Shown here in pieces: positions 56,301 to 61,882 of a stretch of DNA of 64,000 nucleotides. The position numbers and the translations under genes are program-made. Numbering within the stretch: the stretch's first letter is position 1; every line of letters starts with the position of its first letter. The notes beneath the pieces were generated by a model that was not told the origin of the DNA, did not search any database, and worked only from the letters and a program-made list of their open reading frames with translations. This stretch comes from Pseudomonas fluorescens (lineage in GTDB: Bacteria > Pseudomonadota > Gammaproteobacteria > Pseudomonadales > Pseudomonadaceae): contig NZ_CP078138.1 in NCBI RefSeq assembly GCF_019212185.1, positions 5,867,501 through 5,931,500 of the forward strand. Reading direction: 5' to 3'.

Positions 56301-57065
56301 GAGCTGTCGCTGTACTACCAACCCAAGATCAGCCTGCACCACCCACGCCTGGTAGGCGCCGAAGCCCTGATCCGCTGGCGTCACCCGACCTTTGGCGACG
56401 TGCCACCCGAGCACTTCATCTCCCTCGCCGAAGAAAACGGCATGATTCTGCAGATAGGCGATTGGGTGCTGGAACAGGCCTGCCTGCAGATGCACGAGTG
56501 GAACAAGCGCTATGAAGGCTTCGGCTCGTTATCGGTCAACCTGGCCGGCGCCCAGCTACGCCAACCCACCCTGCTCGGGCGCATCGAACAACTGCTCAAG
56601 GAATACCGGCTCAAGCCCGACCTGCTGCAATTGGAGATCACCGAAAACTTCATCATGAGCCAGGCCGAAGAAGCCCTCGAGGTCCTGCATCAACTCAAAC
56701 GCCTGGGCGTGCAAATCGCTATCGACGACTTCGGCACCGGCTATTCCTCCCTCAGCTACCTCAAACGCCTGCCCCTGGATTACCTGAAAATCGACCAGTC
56801 ATTCGTCCGCGGCCTGCCGGACGACACCCACGACGTGGCGATCGTCCGTGCAATCATTGCCCTGGGACGCAGCATGCAATTCACCATCATCGCCGAAGGC
56901 GTCGAAACCCAGTCCCAGCAGCAATTCCTCGCCGGCGAAGGCTGCGAACAGATCCAGGGCTACATCGTCAGCCTGCCCCTGCCCGCCGACGAATTCGCCG
57001 CGACCTTTCTTCGTATCGCAGTTTCCGACTTTTCGGATAGCACAGCCGAGAAACCACCGTTATAA
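53322..57065 (+). CDS. rmcA: GGDEF/EAL c-di-GMP enzyme of the RmcA type
   Basis: Inner-membrane protein of 1247 residues. Signal peptide (1-20), periplasmic SBP_bac_3 domain (about 30-255), one membrane helix (268-290), four PAS domains (about 305-800), GGDEF domain with intact GGDEF at residues 886-890, and EAL domain with EAL at 1014-1016 and DFGTGYSSL intact. Length, order and position after rpoD match PA0575 (RmcA), a redox- and arginine-responsive protein that lowers c-di-GMP in P. aeruginosa. Both catalytic motifs are conserved, so activity may be switched rather than single. The stop lies 16 nt before the tRNA gene. Confidence 0.92.
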   Translation: MPRLPAALLLSLMTWTATADALTLTDEERGWLAAHPELRLGVDASWPPFEFRDEQGRYQGLAADYINIVRDRLAVRVTPVEPVSWTEVLDQVKHGKLDLLPGIMSTPERQNYLSFTRPYLDFPIVILAHVGGAQPRTIEDLYGLKIAVVENYAPHELLRTQHPDLNLVPMPNVSSALQSLATDEVDAVVGDLASSVWSLRQLKLEGLYVSGETPYRYQLAMAVPKDNKLLVSILDKVLADMSPGEISAIQEHWVGNVLDHRTFWSDLLVYGLPGILLLVGVLAVVIRINRRLSSEISRRVALEQELRSSEYHYRGLVESLSAIAWEANINDFTYSYVSPHAEDLLGYPLSHWLIPGFWRNIIHPADLTRAQTYCELEVLAGRDHSLDYRVITADGRCLWVRDIVSLIEHGHEPVMRGLMIDISEAKHTEEALRLSEQKFASVFQQCPDILVIARLSDGCLLEVNEAFEEQIGLSAAQVIGQTATDLNIWGIPGVGPGLLQRLQAGPIRNLEMPFRRSNGQVFTGLISAEPFELDTTPALVVVVRDITQLKETQKQLQTSEEKFAKAFHASPDGLLLSRVSDGLLIEVNEGFSRITGFNSAMSLDRSTLDLGIWVNLNERRQMLDLLKRDGFVRDFSCHIRRNDGRIRLCEMSSRPLPIGDEECMLTIARDITERHLMQEKLQQAATVFESTAEGVLITDTQQHISAVNRAFTEITGYSETEALGHTPRLLASGLHDSAFYAAMWHQLTAEGHWQGEISNRRKNGELYPSWLTISAVRNKDRFITHFVAVFADISSLKHAQAKLDYQAHHDPLTGLPNRTLFESRLLTALNNQREQGGQGAVLFLDLDRFKHINDSLGHPVGDLLLKGIAVRLKEQLRDIDTVARLGGDEFIILLPGLQQSSDAEHIANKLLNCFGAPFQAGEHEFFISASIGTSLYPKDGNDVATLVKNADAAMYRSKAKGRNRVESYTRDLTAQASERIALEHELRRAIERNELSLYYQPKISLHHPRLVGAEALIRWRHPTFGDVPPEHFISLAEENGMILQIGDWVLEQACLQMHEWNKRYEGFGSLSVNLAGAQLRQPTLLGRIEQLLKEYRLKPDLLQLEITENFIMSQAEEALEVLHQLKRLGVQIAIDDFGTGYSSLSYLKRLPLDYLKIDQSFVRGLPDDTHDVAIVRAIIALGRSMQFTIIAEGVETQSQQQFLAGEGCEQIQGYIVSLPLPADEFAATFLRIAVSDFSDSTAEKPPL

Positions 57066-57080
57066 TCCGCGGCCTACTGA

Positions 57081-57157
57081 GGGCCTATAGCTCAGTTGGT
57101 TAGAGCAGAGGACTCATAATCCTTTGGTCCACGGTTCAAGTCCGTGTGGGCCCACCA
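57081..57157 (+). tRNA. tRNA with CAU anticodon, probably tRNA-Ile2
   Basis: A 77-nt cloverleaf with encoded CCA. Acceptor GGGCCTA pairs with TGGGCCC, the anticodon loop is CTCATAA, and the T-loop is TTCAAGT. The anticodon CAU allows elongator Met or Ile2. C4-G69 and C5-G68 in the acceptor are pairs TilS recognises in E. coli tRNA-Ile2, and the overall sequence resembles ileX, so I favour Ile2 (lysidine-modified). Confidence 0.9.
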
Positions 57158-57162
57158 CCTTT

Positions 57163-57191
57163 GAAAAAGCCGCGCATTGCGCGGCTTTTTC
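57163..57191 (+). terminator. Terminator after tRNA
   Basis: GAAAAAGCCGCGC (57163-57175) and GCGCGGCTTTTTC (57179-57191) form a 13-bp stem with a 3-nt loop, 5 nt past the tRNA end. Confidence 0.93.
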
Positions 57192-57297
57192 GTGTCTGCT
57201 CGAAATGAAACTGGAGGTCCACGAGCAGTTCCTCGCAACAGCCTGGAGATCCGAATCGACGCCGAAATCAGACAGTGAGCCAAATAACCGAAATAAT

Positions 57298-57689
57298 CGG
57301 CTCACGGTTTTGCTGCGCAACTGCTCCCAGGGGCGTTAGCTGGGCATGCTCGACGCAGTCGGGCGCGATTCCGAGGAGCAGAGCAGTCTGGATGCCATGC
57401 TGCCGAACATCATCACCTCGCTGGCCAGACGCCTGGGTATTGTTGAAGCGGGTCGCACCAGCGCGCGCTCCGAGCAGGTCAAGGTGCTCAATCGACTTCT
57501 GGATGATCGTGAGAAAGGTTTAAAGAAGGTATCAGCGCGGCGCAATACCAAGCCGTGGCCAACGTTTCGAAAACCACCGCCACCGGTCATTTGAGCGAAC
57601 TTTTGCAGAAGCAGTGCCTCATACGGTTACCCGCTGGCGGGCGCAGCACCCGATATCAGATCAGTCGATCGGGGCTCGACGCCGAGTAG
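57298..57689 (+). pseudogene. Remnant of a DUF4172-Fic family gene
   Basis: A readable frame runs LLRNCSQGR, a TAG stop at 57337, then LGMLDAVGRDSEEQSSLD, which resembles the start of Fic proteins. NIITS then jumps to SLARRLGIVEAGRTSARSE, and from there directly to VLNRLLDDR. After a one-base frameshift near 57510 the text continues EGISAAQYQAVANVSK and GGRSTRYQI, the winged-helix end of Fic proteins. The HPFxDGNGR catalytic core is absent. So it has a nonsense change, at least two internal deletions and a frameshift. It lies beside the tRNA gene. Identification rests on recalled family sequence. Confidence 0.65.
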
Positions 57690-57862
57690 ACACCAGCAAC
57701 TTTTTCCCAAATTTGCGACCGCCCGACCATTCGTGCACGTTAGGGTTGGTCGCATCTGCAATGTTTTGTTAGATTCGGGCACAGCCCACACCGCAACACA
57801 TCAGCTTTCAGGAAACAAAAACAACCACGATCAGCCAGCCGTACAACTATCGGACACCGAAC

Positions 57863-58657
57863 ATGGATGCAGTTCAGGTACAGCCATTCGTTGACTCCAG
57901 ATTGAGTCATGCGCGTGATTTCAACGAGTGTCGCAACACCGAGTCCGGTGCGGTGTTCATTATTGCGTCCGGCAACTCGGCCAAAGACTTCCCGCTGGAA
58001 GACTTCGCCCACGTCCCGATGATTACCATGAACGGGGCGATTTCGCTGTTCAGTGGCACGGATATCAAGCCGTACTTCTACATCTGTACCGACATGAGCT
58101 TTCCCAGCCAGCAACCTGAGTTTTTCGAGCACGCGATGCGCATCAGCCAGCGGGTCGCGCTGTGGGCGGAGTTCGCTCGGCGCACCAACGCGCGGCCCAA
58201 AGGCCAGCTGTATACCCTCAAGCGCGCACCGAAACAGACTTGGCTCGACTACTTTTTCAGGAGCAACAAGAACCTGGTGCAGAGTCAGTCTTTGCTCGGG
58301 CACCGGGCGAAAAGCATCGGTTTCAGCAAGAACCTCAGCCAAGGCTTCTACGATGCCCGCACTGTCGCCTACCTGGCGCTGCAACTGACCTATCACCTGG
58401 GCTTCGACAAGGTCATCCTGGTGGGCGTCGACCTTGACCAGTCCAGCGGGCGTTTCTATGAAAAACCCGGCTCGGTGCTCTCCCCTTGCGGTCTCGACCA
58501 GCACTACCCCACGCGCATACTGCCTTCGCTGAAATTGATGAAGAAGAAAGTCATGGGCGAGCGCTTTGCGGTGTACAACCTGTCGCAGAACTCGCGTATT
58601 CCAACCACCATCATTCCGAAAATCGACTTGCAGGCGCTGCACACGCTGCTTGGCTGA
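57863..58657 (+). CDS. Putative LPS core biosynthesis protein (MptE/WaaZ-like)
   Basis: A protein of 264 residues. The N-terminal GAVFIIASGNSAKDFPLEDF, ITMNGAISLF and PYFYICTDMSF follow the pattern of DUF115/MptE-like and WaaZ-type proteins that act on LPS core or flagellin glycans. VILVGVDLD and RFYEKPGSVLS follow in the second half. No signal peptide or membrane segment is seen, so it should be cytoplasmic. It stands alone between the Fic relic and the Lrp gene, probably part of an accessory patch. Donor and acceptor are unknown. Confidence 0.5.
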   Translation: MDAVQVQPFVDSRLSHARDFNECRNTESGAVFIIASGNSAKDFPLEDFAHVPMITMNGAISLFSGTDIKPYFYICTDMSFPSQQPEFFEHAMRISQRVALWAEFARRTNARPKGQLYTLKRAPKQTWLDYFFRSNKNLVQSQSLLGHRAKSIGFSKNLSQGFYDARTVAYLALQLTYHLGFDKVILVGVDLDQSSGRFYEKPGSVLSPCGLDQHYPTRILPSLKLMKKKVMGERFAVYNLSQNSRIPTTIIPKIDLQALHTLLG

Positions 58658-58738
58658 AACCGCCGACAGACCCGCCATGACGCTGCCGGGGCAGGCATGT
58701 ACCATGCTCGTCCATCGCTACCCGTGTCGGAGAACACC

Positions 58739-59200
58739 TTGCCTGTCCCACGCCCGCCTGCGCTCGATGAGATCGACCGCCAACTGATTGCCGCCCTGCA
58801 AATCAACGCGCGCGAAAGCGTGGCCATGCTCGCCCGGCAATTGGGCATCGCCCGCACCACGGTGACCTCACGGCTGGCACGCCTGGAAAAAGCCAAGGTG
58901 ATCACCGGTTATGGCGTTCGTCTCGGCCAACGGGTCGTCGACGGCGGGTTGCAGGCTTACGTCGGCATCACCGTGCAGCCCCGTTCCGGCAAGGAAGTGC
59001 TGCGACGCCTAAGCAGCATGGCTCAGGTCCAGCAACTCTGTGCGGTGAGTGGCGAATTCGATTACGTGGCCTGGCTGCGCACTGACTCGCCCGAGCAACT
59101 CGACCAGTTGCTCGACCAGATTGGCAGTGTCGACGGCGTCGAGAAGACCACCACGTCGATCATCCTCAGCAGCAAGATCGATCGCGCACAACCAATCTGA
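58739..59200 (+). CDS. Lrp/AsnC family transcriptional regulator
   Basis: A protein of 153 residues with N-terminal HTH (DEIDRQLIAALQINARESVAML, ARTTVTSRLARLEKAKVI) and a C-terminal RAM ligand-binding domain (GLQAYVGITVQP, SGEFDYVAWL). TTG 58739 follows GGAG with about 6-nt spacing; GTG 58724 and ATG 58697 are alternatives. It precedes davBA and is a likely lysine-linked regulator of them, as in P. putida (inference). Confidence 0.85.
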   Translation: MPVPRPPALDEIDRQLIAALQINARESVAMLARQLGIARTTVTSRLARLEKAKVITGYGVRLGQRVVDGGLQAYVGITVQPRSGKEVLRRLSSMAQVQQLCAVSGEFDYVAWLRTDSPEQLDQLLDQIGSVDGVEKTTTSIILSSKIDRAQPI

Positions 59201-59299
59201 CCAAAATCTTCGTCAAAATGCATCACAGATATGCAAAACGACGACACTTTGCGTCTTATTAACGTGCGCTACGCTCCCTAGAATGGCGACAGTCTTTTC

Positions 59300-59306
59300 C
59301 TATACT
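59300..59306 (+). promoter_or_regulatory. RpoS-type -10 box upstream of davB
   Basis: CTATACT, an exact match to the sigma-S -10 consensus, lies 34 nt before the davB ATG. A TGCAT-N7-ATGCA repeat further upstream (about 59218-59234) is a candidate Lrp site. Confidence 0.4.
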
Positions 59307-59340
59307 CAGCCTCCCGTGCGAGTCGCCAGCAAGGTCAGCC

Positions 59341-61023
59341 ATGAACAAGAACAATCGCCATCCTGCAGACGGTAAGAAACCGATCACCATCTTCGGCCCG
59401 GACTTTCCCTTCGCCTTCGACGACTGGATCGAACACCCGGCCGGCCTGGGCAGCATCCCTGCGCACAACCATGGCGCCGAAGTGGCGATTGTCGGTGCCG
59501 GAATCGCGGGCCTGGTGGCCGCGTACGAGCTGATGAAACTAGGCTTGAAACCGGTCGTCTACGAAGCCTCGAAAATGGGCGGGCGTCTGCGCTCCCAGGC
59601 GTTTGAAGGGACCGAAGGCATCGTCGCCGAACTCGGTGGCATGCGTTTCCCGGTGTCGTCCACCGCCTTCTACCACTACGTCGACAAACTCGGTTTGCAA
59701 ACCAAGCCGTTCCCCAACCCACTGACCCCGGCGTCCGGCAGCACGGTGATCGACCTCGAAGGTCAGACCCACTACGCGCAGAAGCTTGCCGATCTGCCAG
59801 CGCTGTTCCAGGAAGTCGCCGACGCGTGGGCCGATGCCCTGGAGGACGGCTCGCGCTTTGGCGAGATCCAGCAGGCGATCCGCGACCGCGACGTACCGCG
59901 CCTCAAGGAGCTGTGGAACACCCTGGTGCCGCTGTGGGACGACCGCACCTTCTACGACTTCGTCGCCACCTCAAAAGCGTTCGCCAAGCTGTCGTTCCAT
60001 CACCGCGAAGTGTTCGGTCAGGTAGGCTTCGGCACCGGCGGCTGGGACTCGGACTTCCCCAACTCGATGCTGGAAATCTTCCGGGTGGTAATGACCAACT
60101 GCGATGACCACCAGCATCTGGTGGTCGGCGGCGTCGAGCAGGTGCCGCTGGGCATCTGGCGCCATGTGCCGCAGCGCTGCGCCCACTGGCCGGAAGGCAC
60201 CAGCCTCAGTTCGCTGCACAACGGCGCGCCACGCACCGGGGTCAAGCGCATCGCCCGCGCCGCCGATGGCCGCTTCAGTGTCACCGATAACTGGGGTGAC
60301 ACCCGCGAATACGCGGCTGTGCTGACCACCTGCCAGAGCTGGCTGCTGACCACCCAGATCGAGTGTGAAGAATCGCTGTTCTCGCAAAAGATGTGGATGG
60401 CCCTGGACCGCACCCGCTACATGCAATCGTCGAAGACCTTCGTCATGGTCGACCGGCCGTTCTGGAAAGACAAAGACCCGGAAACCGGCCGCGACCTGAT
60501 GAGCATGACCCTCACCGATCGCCTGACCCGTGGCACCTATCTGTTCGACAATGGTGACGACAAGCCTGGCGTCATCTGCCTGTCGTACTCATGGATGAGC
60601 GATGCCCTGAAAATGCTCCCGCAACCGATCGACAAGCGGGTGAAACTGGCGCTGGATGCCCTGAAGAAGATCTACCCGAAAGTCGACATCGCCGCGCGGA
60701 TCATCGGCGACCCGATTACCGTGTCCTGGGAAGCCGATCCGCATTTCCTCGGTGCATTCAAAGGCGCGCTGCCGGGCCACTACCGCTACAACCAGCGGAT
60801 GTATGCGCACTTCATGCAGCAGGACATGCCGGCCGAACAGCGCGGGATTTTTATTGCCGGCGACGACGTATCCTGGACCCCGGCCTGGGTCGAAGGCGCG
60901 GTACAGACCTCGCTCAACGCGGTGTGGGGCATCATGAACCACTTTGGCGGGCAGACCCATGCCGAGAACCCGGGACCGGGTGATGTATTCAACGAGATCG
61001 GTCCGATTGCACTGCCCGAGTAA
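59341..61023 (+). CDS. davB: L-lysine 2-monooxygenase
   Basis: Flavoprotein of 560 residues that oxidatively decarboxylates L-lysine to 5-aminovaleramide. The FAD motif VAIVGAGIAGLVAAYE is near residue 50, with the GGMRFPVSS and AGDDVSWTPAWVEGAVQTS segments typical of amine oxidases. The sequence closely follows DavB of P. putida as I know it. AAGG precedes ATG 59341. davA starts 12 nt downstream. Confidence 0.95.
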   Translation: MNKNNRHPADGKKPITIFGPDFPFAFDDWIEHPAGLGSIPAHNHGAEVAIVGAGIAGLVAAYELMKLGLKPVVYEASKMGGRLRSQAFEGTEGIVAELGGMRFPVSSTAFYHYVDKLGLQTKPFPNPLTPASGSTVIDLEGQTHYAQKLADLPALFQEVADAWADALEDGSRFGEIQQAIRDRDVPRLKELWNTLVPLWDDRTFYDFVATSKAFAKLSFHHREVFGQVGFGTGGWDSDFPNSMLEIFRVVMTNCDDHQHLVVGGVEQVPLGIWRHVPQRCAHWPEGTSLSSLHNGAPRTGVKRIARAADGRFSVTDNWGDTREYAAVLTTCQSWLLTTQIECEESLFSQKMWMALDRTRYMQSSKTFVMVDRPFWKDKDPETGRDLMSMTLTDRLTRGTYLFDNGDDKPGVICLSYSWMSDALKMLPQPIDKRVKLALDALKKIYPKVDIAARIIGDPITVSWEADPHFLGAFKGALPGHYRYNQRMYAHFMQQDMPAEQRGIFIAGDDVSWTPAWVEGAVQTSLNAVWGIMNHFGGQTHAENPGPGDVFNEIGPIALPE

Positions 61024-61035
61024 GAGGAGTCCGAA

Positions 61036-61830
61036 ATGCGCGTAGCCCTTTACCAATGCCCGCCGCTGCCGCTCGACGTCGCCGGCAATCTGCGACGCTT
61101 GAAGCAGGTTGCCAATGAAGCCAGCGGCGCCGATTTGCTGGTGTTGCCGGAAATGTTCCTGACCGGCTACAACATCGGCGCCGAAGCGGTGGGTGCATTG
61201 GCGGAGGTCAGCAACGGCGATTCCGCACAGCAGATCGCCAGCATCGCCAAGGCTGCCGGGATGGCCATTGTCTATGGCTATCCCGAACGTGCCGAGGACG
61301 GGCAGATCTACAACGCCGTGCAACTGATCGACGCGAAAGGCGAGCGCCTGTGCAACTACCGCAAGACGCACCTGTTTGGCGACCTCGATCAGTCGATGTT
61401 CAGCGCCGGGCAGGATCAGTTGCCGATTGTCCAGCTCAACGGCTGGAAGCTCGGCTTCCTGATCTGCTACGACCTCGAGTTCCCGGAAAATGCCCGGCGC
61501 CTGGCCCTGGCCGGAGCCGAGCTGATCCTGGTACCGACCGCCAACATGACGCCCTTTGACTTCATCGCCGACGTCACCGTGCGCTCGCGGGCCTACGAGA
61601 ATCAATGCTACGTGGCCTATGCCAATTACTGCGGCAGTGAGGAGCAAATTCACTACTGCGGTCAAAGCAGCATTGCCGCTCCGGATGGCAGCCGCATCGC
61701 CCAGGCCGGACTGGATGAAGCCCTGATCGTTGGCACCCTCGATCGGCCGTTGATGGTCAAATCACGCTCCGAAAACCGCTATTTCCTCGACCGGCGTCCC
61801 GAGCTGTACGGCGAGCCGGACAAGCACTGA
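61036..61830 (+). CDS. davA: 5-aminovaleramide amidase
   Basis: Nitrilase-superfamily amidase of 264 residues converting 5-aminovaleramide to 5-aminovalerate. Catalytic triad: Glu in LLVLPEMFLTGYN, Lys in NYRKTHLFG, and Cys in GFLICYDLEFPENARR. Operon partner of davB. The product is the probable substrate of the Agt importer encoded at 20-28 kb. Confidence 0.95.
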   Translation: MRVALYQCPPLPLDVAGNLRRLKQVANEASGADLLVLPEMFLTGYNIGAEAVGALAEVSNGDSAQQIASIAKAAGMAIVYGYPERAEDGQIYNAVQLIDAKGERLCNYRKTHLFGDLDQSMFSAGQDQLPIVQLNGWKLGFLICYDLEFPENARRLALAGAELILVPTANMTPFDFIADVTVRSRAYENQCYVAYANYCGSEEQIHYCGQSSIAAPDGSRIAQAGLDEALIVGTLDRPLMVKSRSENRYFLDRRPELYGEPDKH

Positions 61831-61846
61831 CCCGGGCTTTTCGCTA

Positions 61847-61882
61847 GCATGAGCACTTACCCAGTTGCGGAAGTGCTCATGC
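61847..61882. promoter_or_regulatory. Perfect inverted repeat across the pqqF start
   Basis: GCATGAGCACTT (61847-61858) and AAGTGCTCATGC (61871-61882) are perfect 12-bp arms around a 12-nt loop. The right arm contains the pqqF ATG (61879) and part of its GGAAG ribosome site, so pqqF initiation would be masked in the folded RNA, or the DNA palindrome could be an operator. Confidence 0.7.

Noticed and set aside
57092..57283. Minus-strand frame ending HTDLNRGPKDYESSALTN
   Set aside because: This is the well known false translation of the antisense strand of a tRNA gene.
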